64,000 bases of DNA from Erythrobacter sp. AP23 (GTDB taxonomy: Bacteria; Pseudomonadota; Alphaproteobacteria; Sphingomonadales; Sphingomonadaceae), in NCBI RefSeq assembly GCF_001542855.1, contig NZ_LNBY01000001.1, forward strand, positions 62,001 through 126,000, given 5' to 3'. Positions 29,388 through 38,025 of this stretch are shown piece after piece. The translations under genes and the position numbers were made by a program. The notes beneath the pieces are model-generated. The model searched no databases and was not told the origin of the DNA. It was given only the letters and a program-made list of their open reading frames with translations. The first letter of the stretch is position 1. Each line of letters starts with the position of its first letter.

Positions 29388-31055
29388 CTAGCGATCGCGT
29401 AACCCGCTCACACTCGCGCCGCTGGCGGCGAGTTGTTCGATATCTATGGTGCAATGGATCAGTCGCAAGCCGCTGCGTCCTTGGGCAGCCACGAGCGCCT
29501 GCTTGAACTCCTCGGTCGTGGAGGCGCGAGCCGACCAGCCGCCAAAGGCTTCTGCCAAGGCCGCGAAATCGGGATTGGCAAGACGGGTCGCACTGATCCG
29601 GTCTTCGCCCGGGAACTCGCGTTCCTGGTGCATGCGGATCGTGCCATAGGCCGAGTTGTCGACCAGGATTACGATCAGATCGGCATTGTGCTGGACGGCA
29701 GTGGCAAGCTCCTGTCCGTTCATCAGGAAATCGCCGTCACCCGCCACGGCGACGACAGTGCGTTGCGGAAAGCGTAGCGCGGCGGCAACCGCTGCCGGTA
29801 CGCCGTAACCCATAGCCCCGCAGGTAGGAGCTAGCTGAGTAGGAAATCCTTCGTAGCGCCAGTAGCGATGCCACCAGCTCGAAAAATTGCCCGCGCCGTT
29901 GCAGATGATCGTGTCGGCGGGCAGCGTGTCGCGCATGAATTGCACCGCCTGGCCCATGTCGAGCGCGTGATCGTTGGGATGTGCGGTCGCCCAGGCCTGC
30001 CATTCCGCATGCGCTTCGGCCCCGGCGTCGAAATCGATCACCGCGCCGTCGTCCCACAGCGCGGCGCTTTCGGCGAATTCGTCCATACTGGCACAGATCG
30101 CGAGATCGGCGGGATAGACGCTGCCCAGCTCGTTCGGATCCGGGTGCACATGCACCAGCTTGCGCTCGGTAGCAGTGAGAGGCGGCACCGTGTAGCCATC
30201 GGTCGTCGCCTCGCCCAGCCGCGCGCCGATGGCCAGGATCAGATCGGCCTGTTTTACGCGCTCGACCAGCTTGGGATTGGGCCCGTAGCCCAAATTGCCC
30301 GCGTAGACCGGGCTCGACGGCGAAATTGCGTCCTGCCGCCGAAAGGCCGTCGCGACGGGAATGCCGAGCCGTTCGGCGAAAAGCTGGAAATGCGCGCGAG
30401 CCTTGGCATTCCAGCCCGCGCCGCCGATGATCGCGATGGGCGAGGCGGCGTCCGCAAGCAGCGCCATCATGGCCTGCATCGCGTCGGGGCAGGGAGCCTG
30501 TGCGGGCCTCTCGGCGCGCGCGCGCGGGGTAGCGTTGGTCGCACGGCTGAGCATGTCCTCGGGCAGCGCCAGGACAACGGGTCCCGGACGGCCCGAGATG
30601 GCGGTTGAATAGGCGCGCGCGATGTATTCCGGAATGCGGTCGGCGCTGTCGATCCGCGCGGCCCATTTGGCTATCGGACCGAAGAAGGCGGCAAAATCGA
30701 CTTCCTGGAAGCCTTCGCGGTCGTGCATTTCGCTGTCGACGTCGCCGACGAAAAGAATCATCGGCTGTGAATCCTGCATCGCGACATGCACGCCGATGCT
30801 GGCATTGGTGGCGCCTGGCCCGCGCGTGACGAAAGCCACGCCTGGCCGCCCGGTCATCGCTCCGTCGGCACAGGCCATGAAGGCGACGCCGCCCTCCTGT
30901 CGGCAGGTAACCACATCGATCGTGTCTTGCCGACAGAGCCCGTCGAGCACCTGCAGGAAGCTCTCGCCGGGAACGGTGAAGATACGGTCGCAACCCTGCG
31001 CGATCAGGCAGTCGACGAGGAGCTGGGCGGCTTGCGGTGTGTCGGGCGCAGTCAT
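29388..31055 (-). CDS. Thiamine-diphosphate-dependent enzyme, acetolactate synthase-like
   Basis: A large three-domain ThDP enzyme. The 555-residue product (from ATG 31055) has the cofactor-activating glutamate Glu31 in FTVPGESF, a central Rossmann-like domain, and the ThDP-binding GDGDFLMNGQELATA motif in the C-terminal part. It resembles acetolactate synthase large subunits and related decarboxylases, but no regulatory-subunit gene is nearby, so the substrate is uncertain. The frame extends upstream to a TTG at 31121, but a CtrA-like TTAACCAT element lies there, favouring the later ATG. Confidence 0.85.
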   Translation of the reverse strand: MTAPDTPQAAQLLVDCLIAQGCDRIFTVPGESFLQVLDGLCRQDTIDVVTCRQEGGVAFMACADGAMTGRPGVAFVTRGPGATNASIGVHVAMQDSQPMILFVGDVDSEMHDREGFQEVDFAAFFGPIAKWAARIDSADRIPEYIARAYSTAISGRPGPVVLALPEDMLSRATNATPRARAERPAQAPCPDAMQAMMALLADAASPIAIIGGAGWNAKARAHFQLFAERLGIPVATAFRRQDAISPSSPVYAGNLGYGPNPKLVERVKQADLILAIGARLGEATTDGYTVPPLTATERKLVHVHPDPNELGSVYPADLAICASMDEFAESAALWDDGAVIDFDAGAEAHAEWQAWATAHPNDHALDMGQAVQFMRDTLPADTIICNGAGNFSSWWHRYWRYEGFPTQLAPTCGAMGYGVPAAVAAALRFPQRTVVAVAGDGDFLMNGQELATAVQHNADLIVILVDNSAYGTIRMHQEREFPGEDRISATRLANPDFAALAEAFGGWSARASTTEEFKQALVAAQGRSGLRLIHCTIDIEQLAASGASVSGLRDR

Positions 31056-31103
31056 GTCAGCGGCGGTTAGCCCGGCAATCGGAGCGGCGCAATCACGACA
31101 ATC

Positions 31104-31182
31104 ATGGTTAATTCTTCCCAATCCGTGCCAAAGGGGGACAGCTTCGACTCCGAAGGATACCGAATGGTTAAAAATTAGTTAA
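31104..31182. promoter_or_regulatory. CtrA-like binding elements in divergent intergenic region
   Basis: A perfect TTAA-N7-TTAA spans 31168-31182, and ATGGTTAA (reverse complement of the CtrA half-site TTAACCAT) occurs at 31104-31111 and 31164-31171. They lie between the divergent ThDP enzyme gene and a small membrane protein gene. The consensus is that known for the alphaproteobacterial cell-cycle regulator CtrA; actual binding is inferred. Confidence 0.5.
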
Positions 31183-31191
31183 CGCAACATC

Positions 31192-31386
31192 ATGAGACGC
31201 GCATTGGTTCTGACGAGCGAAGCCCATCGCCACTGGTTCCGGGCAAGCCTCCCGCAACGCCGCAGCGGCTTTGCCGACCTGCCCGCTGGCGGTATGACCG
31301 ACTGGCGCCTCACCGCCGACGATGTGCGCGGTGCGGCAACGACATATTTTGCCACCGTCGCGGCGGTCCTCGCCTTCATAATCTAG
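31192..31386 (+). CDS. Small hypothetical protein with C-terminal membrane helix (64 aa)
   Basis: Not recognised. The start MRRALVLTSEAHRHWFRASL is basic and amphipathic, and residues 48-64 (ATTYFATVAAVLAFII) form one hydrophobic helix that ends the protein, so it may be tail-anchored. The ATG is 9 nt after a CtrA-like element and has no clear Shine-Dalgarno. It converges with the MFS gene. It could be a real small protein or a chance frame. Confidence 0.5.
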   Translation: MRRALVLTSEAHRHWFRASLPQRRSGFADLPAGGMTDWRLTADDVRGAATTYFATVAAVLAFII

Positions 31387-31398
31387 ATGATTTAGGCT

Positions 31399-32736
31399 TC
31401 AGGCTCCGGCGGCGGCGGCCAGTTCGGCAGCTGCGTTCTCCGCCGCGATCAGCCGCTTCGCCAGCCAGGCCGAGAACAGGCACATCGCCGCGCAGAGCAA
31501 TACCTGCTCGGTGATCGGAACGCCTGCCGCGCTCAGTGCCATGGCGATCAGCGAGCCGGCCACCATCGCCCCCGAATTGACGATGTTGTTTGCCGCGATC
31601 GTGCGCGAAGCCGTGTCGGGCGAGACCCGCGTGGTCAGAAATGCATAGAGCGGTACCACGAACATGCCGCCCGCCACCGAAATTCCCAGCAAGCATAGCA
31701 GCAGCACCGTGGCCATCGGCCAGGCGATGAATTCGCTAACGCCGAGCAGGCTGGCGGGCTGGTCCGCCTCCCACATCTTGGCAACGATGTAGAAGGCGAC
31801 CACGAACAATCCCATTGCAATCACCGAAACGGGCGCAAAGCGGGCGGAGACACGACCCTTGAGCAACGCATTCACCGCCACCGATCCGATCGCGACACCC
31901 ACGGAGAATACCACCAAGAACAGGCTTGCAACTTCGGGGCTGGCCATGATCGTATTCTTGGCCAGCGGCGGGAACTGAATGAACAGCACCGCGCCGATGG
32001 TCCAGAAGAAGCTGATCGCGAGAATGGCGTAATAGACTTCGGCATTGTGCATCGTGTCGCGCACCAGCTTCGCCGAAGCGCGCAAAATGTGCCAGTCGAG
32101 CTGCTCGACCTTGCCTAGCGGCGGGGCAGGGGGCACCTGACGGCTGACGAGATAGCCGATGCAGGCGGTCACGATGATGCCGATCGCTGCCCAGCCGGTA
32201 TGGTCGACCGCCAACGGTCCGGCGAGAATGGTACCGGCAAGGATCGCTATGTACGTGCCCGCCTCGACCAGCCCGGTCCCGGCAAGTACCTCTTCTTTCT
32301 TCAGATGTTGCGGCAGGATCGCGTATTTGATCGGGCCGAGAAAGGTCGATTGCACCCCCGTCAGGAACAGCGCGAGCAGCAGCAGCGGGATCGCCACCGC
32401 ATGCACCAGAATACCCTGCCAGGCCATGTATAGGCCTGTCGCACCGATCACCATCAGTCCGATCTCGCAGGCCTTCACCACACGGATGATCTTGGCCTTG
32501 TCGCGCATGTCGGCCAGCTGCCCGGCCAGCGCGGAGAGAATGAAGAAAGGCAGGATGAAAAGCGCGCTGGCGAGCCCGCTGAAGCTCGCCTCGGTACTCT
32601 CGTCATTATACACTGCGTAAACGACGAACAGGACCATGGTGGTCTTGTAGAGATTGTCGTTGAAAGCGTTGAACAGCTGCGTCACGAACAGCGGCAGGAA
32701 GCGCCTGCGACGCAGCAGATGAGTGGATGTAAGCAT
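31399..32736 (-). CDS. MFS transporter, LplT-like (lysophospholipid flippase type)
   Basis: A 445-residue major facilitator with about twelve helices. The N-terminus (FVTQLFNAFNDNLYKTTMVL) and FLGPIKYAILPQHLKKEEV near residue 145 resemble LplT and the transporter half of fused Aas proteins, which move lysophospholipids for re-acylation. No acyltransferase is fused here. ATG 32736 has a G-rich ribosome site (GGGGGG); the frame opens further to 32802. Substrate is inferred from family similarity only. Confidence 0.8.
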   Translation of the reverse strand: MLTSTHLLRRRRFLPLFVTQLFNAFNDNLYKTTMVLFVVYAVYNDESTEASFSGLASALFILPFFILSALAGQLADMRDKAKIIRVVKACEIGLMVIGATGLYMAWQGILVHAVAIPLLLLALFLTGVQSTFLGPIKYAILPQHLKKEEVLAGTGLVEAGTYIAILAGTILAGPLAVDHTGWAAIGIIVTACIGYLVSRQVPPAPPLGKVEQLDWHILRASAKLVRDTMHNAEVYYAILAISFFWTIGAVLFIQFPPLAKNTIMASPEVASLFLVVFSVGVAIGSVAVNALLKGRVSARFAPVSVIAMGLFVVAFYIVAKMWEADQPASLLGVSEFIAWPMATVLLLCLLGISVAGGMFVVPLYAFLTTRVSPDTASRTIAANNIVNSGAMVAGSLIAMALSAAGVPITEQVLLCAAMCLFSAWLAKRLIAAENAAAELAAAAGA

Positions 32737-32850
32737 GACCCCCCGGGCGAAACCCAATCGTGCGCCCGACTCTAGTGCCAACGTGGTGGCGGACAAGGGC
32801 ACAGAGCGGCTTTTGCGACGGGACGATTGCCGCTAGGGCATGCGGCCAAG

Positions 32851-33444
32851 ATGCTGAACCTGCCCAACATCCTCACCCTTTCGCGCATTTTTGCCATCCC
32901 ATTGCTCGCCTGGTTTCTCTGGTGGCCGGGATGGGAGGCGGGCTACCTGCTGGCTTTCGGGCTTTACTGCCTGATGGGAATTACCGATTACTTCGATGGT
33001 TATCTGGCGCGCACCAGCGGGACCGTATCGAAGCTCGGCATCTTCTTGGATCCGATCGCCGACAAGATCATGGTTGCCGCGGTGATCCTGGTGCTGGCCG
33101 CTCAAGGCGTGTTGCGCGGCCCCTATGTGGGCGACATGCACGTGATTGCAGGACTTATCATCCTGATGCGCGAGATTGCCGTGTCGGGTCTGCGCGAGTT
33201 CCTCGGACCACTGCAGGTCTCGGTACCGGTCTCCAAGCTCGCCAAGTGGAAGACGACCTTCCAGATGGTTGCCCTAGGCTCGCTGATCCTCGGCCAAGGG
33301 CTGCCGCGCTGGACTGTGATGATCGGCGAAGTCGAAGCGAATATCCCGCACACCGTTGGCCTCACGACGCTATGGGCCGCTGCGGTTCTGACGGTGATTA
33401 CCGGATGGGACTATCTGCGCGTCGGTCTTAAGCACATGGACTAG
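32851..33444 (+). CDS. pgsA: CDP-diacylglycerol-glycerol-3-phosphate 3-phosphatidyltransferase
   Basis: Makes phosphatidylglycerol phosphate in the inner membrane, the first step to phosphatidylglycerol and cardiolipin, from the CDP-diacylglycerol made by CdsA. The 197-residue product contains the complete CDP-alcohol phosphotransferase motif: Asp46, Asp49-Gly50, Ala53-Arg54, Gly63, Asp67 and Asp71. The start MLNLPNILTLSR at 32851 is family-like. There are about six helices. It is followed by a gap with no gene. Confidence 0.95.
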   Translation: MLNLPNILTLSRIFAIPLLAWFLWWPGWEAGYLLAFGLYCLMGITDYFDGYLARTSGTVSKLGIFLDPIADKIMVAAVILVLAAQGVLRGPYVGDMHVIAGLIILMREIAVSGLREFLGPLQVSVPVSKLAKWKTTFQMVALGSLILGQGLPRWTVMIGEVEANIPHTVGLTTLWAAAVLTVITGWDYLRVGLKHMD

Positions 33445-33748
33445 AGTCCCATCCTCGCGCGCCAAGATCGTCGATCGCAAGCAAGAAGGCTACCCGATGG
33501 TCGAGGGGGCGGGGACAAATCGGTGGCGAAGCAAGAAGGTGGAAAGGTGGAAGAACCCAGGTTTAGATCGTCTGCGGGGAATGGGTGAGAACGAACAAAA
33601 GGTATGTCTCGACGAGTACTACCGTTCCATTATCGAATACAATTGGGGCCCTGTAGAGAGGTAAATCCCGAATTTACCTTACATTCACCGGGTGCGGCTA
33701 TGTATTGTCGGATGATCCTGCTTGCTGGGCAAGCTTTCCGGAGATCCG
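33445..33748 (+). promoter_or_regulatory. Intergenic region with a perfect 7-bp inverted repeat
   Basis: No gene is apparent in these 304 nt, which are less GC-rich than the neighbours. GGTAAAT at 33660-33666 and ATTTACC at 33672-33678 form a perfect inverted repeat with a 5-nt spacer (CCCGA), 71 nt before the next start. It looks like an operator for a dimeric regulator. A direct repeat AAGCAAGAAGG occurs near 33479 and 33524. Confidence 0.4.
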
Positions 33749-34726
33749 ATGAGAACCATCGCATTGAATTTGGCCGTTTCGGCGGCAGCCGTTGTTCTCG
33801 GTCTCTGGATCGAGAGCGCGGTCATGGCGCTTACTGGCGCGGACGGTGCCAAGTTGGTGATCGGTCGGTTGGTGATCTGGGGCTCGCTGATCGGTGCAGT
33901 CGTTGGCTGGATCTTCCGGGATCGCGTCGCGGCGATGTTGTCCCGCGTGGCCGCACAGCTCGAATCCAGACAGGTCGTAGCCCTCGATCGAATTCCCAGG
34001 GCCAGCTTGGCCGAACGGACTTTGAACGCCTTATTCGTCCTATCGGCATTGCTGCTCACCGTTTTCGCCATGCTCGATGCGCAAGCGTTCACGGTGCTTT
34101 TTTACGAAGACGGACCGTTCGAGTACGGCTCGGCAATCCTTTACGGGATTGCCAGCGCATCCTGCATTGTCCTCGCCGCTCGGGCGAGCGGACGTACGAG
34201 GTTGCGTAGCTGGCTGATCGGCCTCGCCTTATTGTTCCTGTTCGTGGGCGGGGAAGAGATCAGCTGGGGCCAGCGCTTGTTCGGCTTCGACACGCCCGAG
34301 GAGCTTGCCGCGATCAACGTGCAGGGGGAATTCACCCTGCACAATGTTTATTCCAATTCGCTGTTTGTTTACCCCGGTCTGGCGGTGACGGCAGCACTGC
34401 TTTTTCTTTTACCATTGCTGCACGCCCATCAGCCGCTCTGCCGGCGCCTTCTCGATGCGCTGGAGTTTCCGGTGGCATCGGTGAGCTGCGCGTGGCTCTT
34501 CGGCTTATCGGTCGTATGTTATGGCATAGTTGGGCTCACGCTCGGAAGTCCCACGCCGCTTCCCATCAACTGGTCCGAATTCCTGCCGCACTATGACGAC
34601 GAGATGCTCGAGTTTCTCGTATCGGCACTCTTCGCGATCCAAAGCGTGTCCGGGTGGCGGCTGTCGCTCAGGGGATCGACCGAGCCGGTATTGAGTGCTG
34701 GTGAAGAGGTTCAGCCCTTTCGCTAG
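33749..34726 (+). CDS. Polytopic membrane protein of unknown function
   Basis: Not assigned to a named family. The 325-residue product has about seven to eight hydrophobic helices. Polar motifs lie at the membrane faces: YEDGPFEYGSAI (residues 119-130), GGEEISWGQR (167-176) and NVQGEFTLHN (190-199), with acidic, Trp and His residues that look catalytic or metal-binding. I recall similar membrane proteins in other bacteria with the same EEISWGQ and LHN pair, but no function. The ATG at 33749 has GGAG 6 nt upstream. It converges with oxyR. Confidence 0.75.
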   Translation: MRTIALNLAVSAAAVVLGLWIESAVMALTGADGAKLVIGRLVIWGSLIGAVVGWIFRDRVAAMLSRVAAQLESRQVVALDRIPRASLAERTLNALFVLSALLLTVFAMLDAQAFTVLFYEDGPFEYGSAILYGIASASCIVLAARASGRTRLRSWLIGLALLFLFVGGEEISWGQRLFGFDTPEELAAINVQGEFTLHNVYSNSLFVYPGLAVTAALLFLLPLLHAHQPLCRRLLDALEFPVASVSCAWLFGLSVVCYGIVGLTLGSPTPLPINWSEFLPHYDDEMLEFLVSALFAIQSVSGWRLSLRGSTEPVLSAGEEVQPFR

Positions 34727-34739
34727 GGCGATCGCAAGT

Positions 34740-35636
34740 TCATCCCGCGCGCAGCTCTTCGGCCAGCAATTCGAAATCGTCCCGCCGGGGCGAGTTCTTG
34801 CGCCAGATCAGCGCGATCTCGCGCGTGGCGCTTTTCGATTTGAGCGGGCGGGCGACCACCTCGGTCCCGGCTAAAATGCCCGCATCCACCGCCATTTTGG
34901 GCAGCATGGTGAGGCCGAGGTCATTGTCGACCATCTGCACCAGCGTGTGCAGGCTGGTGCCTATCATGGTGGCAGAGGCGCGCAATTCCGGGCGGTTGCA
35001 GGCGGCAAGCGCGTGGTCCTTGAGGCAGTGCCCGTCCTCGAGCAGCAACAGCCGGCCTTCGTCTATCATGCTTGGCGGTATGAGGTCGGGCGGATCGCGC
35101 GGGTCATCCTTGGGAAAGGCGACGTAGAGTTCGTCGTCGGAGATATGCGCTTTCTCGACCTCGCCGGTGGCGAAGGGGAGGGCGAGCAGAACGCAATCGA
35201 CGCGCCCGTGCTGGAGCGATTCGACCGCGTCCTGGCTGGTTTCCTCGCGCAGGAACAGCTCCAGGTCGGGCCGTTCCTTGCGCAGGCGCGGCAGAAAACG
35301 GGGCAGCAGGAAAGGGGCGATAGTCGGGATGACGCTCATGCGGAGCTGCCCCGCCAGTGGCTTGCCTGCGGCCTGAACAAGGTCCGCCAGTTCCTCCGCC
35401 TCGCGCAGGATGCGGTGCGCCTTGTCGACGACCTGATTGCCCAGCGCCGTGAAGCGCACCACGCGACGGCTGCGCTCGACCAGAGTCACGCCGAGCAGCG
35501 ATTCGAGCTCGCGAATGCCTGCCGACAGCGTCGATTGCGATACGAAGCTGGCCTCCGCCGCGCGGCCGAAATGGCCGTGTTCGTGCAGCGCAACGAGATA
35601 TTGAAGCTGCTTGAGGGTCGGAAGGTAGGTGCTCAC
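34740..35636 (-). CDS. oxyR: Hydrogen peroxide-inducible genes activator OxyR (LysR family)
   Basis: A LysR regulator sensing peroxide through a reversible disulfide. The 298-residue product has an N-terminal winged helix-turn-helix (residues 5-65) and two cysteines, Cys204 and Cys213, in LEDGHCLKDHALAAC, with the same nine-residue spacing as Cys199 and Cys208 of E. coli OxyR. This is strong support for OxyR rather than a generic LysR. Its ATG overlaps the rnd stop by 4 nt, so it is translated from the rnd transcript. Confidence 0.92.
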   Translation of the reverse strand: MSTYLPTLKQLQYLVALHEHGHFGRAAEASFVSQSTLSAGIRELESLLGVTLVERSRRVVRFTALGNQVVDKAHRILREAEELADLVQAAGKPLAGQLRMSVIPTIAPFLLPRFLPRLRKERPDLELFLREETSQDAVESLQHGRVDCVLLALPFATGEVEKAHISDDELYVAFPKDDPRDPPDLIPPSMIDEGRLLLLEDGHCLKDHALAACNRPELRASATMIGTSLHTLVQMVDNDLGLTMLPKMAVDAGILAGTEVVARPLKSKSATREIALIWRKNSPRRDDFELLAEELRAG

Positions 35637-36835
35637 TCCGCTGCCTGCGCTTCGACCATGCCCGCATGGACCTCGTCGACATGGGTCATCAGCAACCGTC
35701 CGTCCTTGACCGCGAAGGCGAGCCTACCTTCGACCAGTTCGAGCGCGTCCTTGCCGAACACGTCGTAGCGCCAACCCTCGAGGATCTTGAGATCGCGCAC
35801 ACCGGCGGCCAGCGCTTCCATCTCGTCGGCCTTGGTCAGCAGCCGTGCAGCGACATCGATTTCGCGCGCGCGGATCTTGAGCAGCAACTTGAGCAAGTCG
35901 GCGACCAGTGCGCCTTCCTTGCCCAGCGGCGCGCCGCGCTTGGGCTTGTCGGGCATTTCGTCCTTCGGCAGCGGCTCTGCCTTTTCAAGCACTTTCATAA
36001 GACGCTTGCCGATGTCGTTGTCTTTCCACGCATTCGACAGGCCACGAACCTTTGTAAGTTCGGCCTGCTTCTTGGGCGGGTGGCTGGCGATATCGGCCAG
36101 CGTCTCGTCGCGCATGATGCGCCCGCGCGGGATGTTCTTGTGCTGCGCCTCGCTCTCGCGCCATGCTGCCAGCGCCTTGAGTCTGCCAAGCACGGCAGGG
36201 TTGCGTCCCGGCGAGCGGATGCGCTGCCAAGCCTTGCCCGCGTCGTTGGCATAATTCTCCGGATCGGCGAGCTTTTCCATCTCGGCATCGAGCCAGGCTC
36301 CGCGACCGGTCTTGATCAGCTTTTTGAGGATGCGCGGGAAGATCTGCGCCAGATGAGTCACGTCGCCGATCGCATATTCGATCTGGCGGTCGGTCAGCGG
36401 GCGGCGGCTCCAGTCGGTGAAGCGCGCACCCTTGTCGATCGTCAGGCCGAGCCAGCTCTCGACGAGATTGGCATAGCCGATCTGTTCCGACTGGCTGATC
36501 GCCATCATCGCGATTTGCGTGTCGAAGATCGGCTGCGGGGTCTTACCGGTGAAATTGTAGACGATTTCGACATCCTGCCCGCCGGCATGGAAGACCTTGA
36601 GCACATCTTCATTGTCGCACATCAGGTCCCACAGCGGGGTAAGGTCGATACCCTCGGCCAGCGGGTCGATCGCCGCGGCCTCTTCCTCATTGCCGATCTG
36701 CACCAGGCACAGCTCGGGCCAATAGGTGTTCTCGCGCATGAATTCGGTATCGACGCAGACGAAATCGCTTTTCGCCAGACGCTCGCACAATTCGGCGAGC
36801 GGTTCGGTCTCGGTAATCAGATCGTGTATTTTCAT
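35633..36835 (-). CDS. rnd: Ribonuclease D
   Basis: A 3'-5' exoribonuclease that trims tRNA and other stable RNA precursors. The 400-residue product has the DEDD exonuclease domain: Asp29 and Glu31 in CVDTEFM, the GGQD motif near 85, and further acidic residues near 141-159 (QIEYAIGDVTHL). An HRDC domain follows at roughly 205-290. It starts MKIHDLITETEPL and shares a 4-nt overlap with downstream oxyR. Confidence 0.95.
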   Translation of the reverse strand: MKIHDLITETEPLAELCERLAKSDFVCVDTEFMRENTYWPELCLVQIGNEEEAAAIDPLAEGIDLTPLWDLMCDNEDVLKVFHAGGQDVEIVYNFTGKTPQPIFDTQIAMMAISQSEQIGYANLVESWLGLTIDKGARFTDWSRRPLTDRQIEYAIGDVTHLAQIFPRILKKLIKTGRGAWLDAEMEKLADPENYANDAGKAWQRIRSPGRNPAVLGRLKALAAWRESEAQHKNIPRGRIMRDETLADIASHPPKKQAELTKVRGLSNAWKDNDIGKRLMKVLEKAEPLPKDEMPDKPKRGAPLGKEGALVADLLKLLLKIRAREIDVAARLLTKADEMEALAAGVRDLKILEGWRYDVFGKDALELVEGRLAFAVKDGRLLMTHVDEVHAGMVEAQAAE

Positions 36836-37047
36836 CGTGTCTTTTCGTGTTCAGTCGGGCGGAGTGCCGCCCCCGGGCGAGGCCCATCGGTAGTGCGGGG
36901 TCATCCCGCAGGCGCAGGTTAGCGGTATTGCCGCCAGGCCTGCAATCGCGCGAGCGGGGCTATGCACCGCCGCGACGCGCGCCGCTTTAGACCTGCCACA
37001 TGCGCGGTCAAGCGAGTCTTAACGCTTGCGCGCTATCGCTGCTGCGC

Positions 37048-37905
37048 ATGGGGCGGATCGATCCACGCGAGCAATTCGACGCGCAATCGGCAGACTGGCC
37101 GTTCGATCGCGCACGCTTGCGCGCTGCCTATCCGCACACGGCGCAGCCACTCGACCACGCGCTGGAGGCCGAGTGCTGTTTCACGTGGGCGCGGCTGGAG
37201 GACATCTTCGATTGTGGTGACCGCTCGCTGATCGAAGTGCGCGAGGATGGTGTCGAGGGTCGCTTCCGTCCGCTTTCCGATCTGCCCGCCAAGCTCGGGC
37301 CGCTGGTTGCTTCGCTGAGCGAAACGAAGCGCTGGATCATGTTGCGCGATCTTGCACGCTGGCCCGAATTCGAGCGGGTCGTCGCGGAGATCCTTGCCGG
37401 CATCGCGCCGGTGGCCGCGCCGCACACGGGCGAACTGCTCAAGCCCGTCGCCTTCCTCTTCGCCAGCTCGCCGGGTCTGCTAACCCCGCTGCATTTCGAT
37501 CCCGAATACAATATTCTGTTCCAGATCGCCGGACACAAGCGCTTCACCGTGCTGCCGCAGGCATGCGGCCTGCCTTCGGCGGCAGACAATGAACGCTTTC
37601 ATCGCACCGGCGACAACCTCCTGCCCTGGACGCCGCAGCTGGCCGAACATGCTCTGCACTTCGACATGGGCCCGGGCGATGCGCTCTACGTGCCGTTCAA
37701 GGCGGCGCATACGGTCACGGTAGGCGACAGCCCGTCGATTTCGCTGTCGGTTACCTGGCGATCGCGCGACAGCCTGCTGCAGGACGATGCCTGGGCAATG
37801 AACGGGTTGCTCGCGCGATGCGGAGTGAGGGCGCCGAAGCCGGGCGGCCGACCCTGGGTCCGTGCGGGTACGCTTAGGGCACTGCGCCGCGCCCGACTGG
37901 CTTAG
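37048..37905 (+). CDS. JmjC/cupin-like dioxygenase-fold protein
   Basis: A protein with a cupin fold resembling JmjC hydroxylases. With the ATG at 37048 it is 285 residues. The iron-binding HxD is in PLHFDPEYNILFQIAGHKR near residue 150-170, and the distal histidine in LYVPFKAAHTVTVG near 220-235; TVLP and the late WRS segment are also usual in this family. Homologues hydroxylate proteins or have lost activity. The start is uncertain: the frame is open from 37000, and no clear ribosome site is visible. Confidence 0.75.
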   Translation: MGRIDPREQFDAQSADWPFDRARLRAAYPHTAQPLDHALEAECCFTWARLEDIFDCGDRSLIEVREDGVEGRFRPLSDLPAKLGPLVASLSETKRWIMLRDLARWPEFERVVAEILAGIAPVAAPHTGELLKPVAFLFASSPGLLTPLHFDPEYNILFQIAGHKRFTVLPQACGLPSAADNERFHRTGDNLLPWTPQLAEHALHFDMGPGDALYVPFKAAHTVTVGDSPSISLSVTWRSRDSLLQDDAWAMNGLLARCGVRAPKPGGRPWVRAGTLRALRRARLA

Positions 37906-38025
37906 GCGCCAACCAGACGAATCTTGACAAATCGGCCCCCGATGGCTGTTAGGGGCGCGCTTTCGCGCGGCGCCCGAATGCGCGCGCGGCCCCAATCAAT
38001 TTCCGGCAGAAAGATCGAGCTTTTC

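Noticed and set aside
33479-33534. Direct repeat AAGCAAGAAGG about 45 bp apart
   Set aside because: Short, purine-rich and imperfectly flanked; no sign of a mobile element or array.
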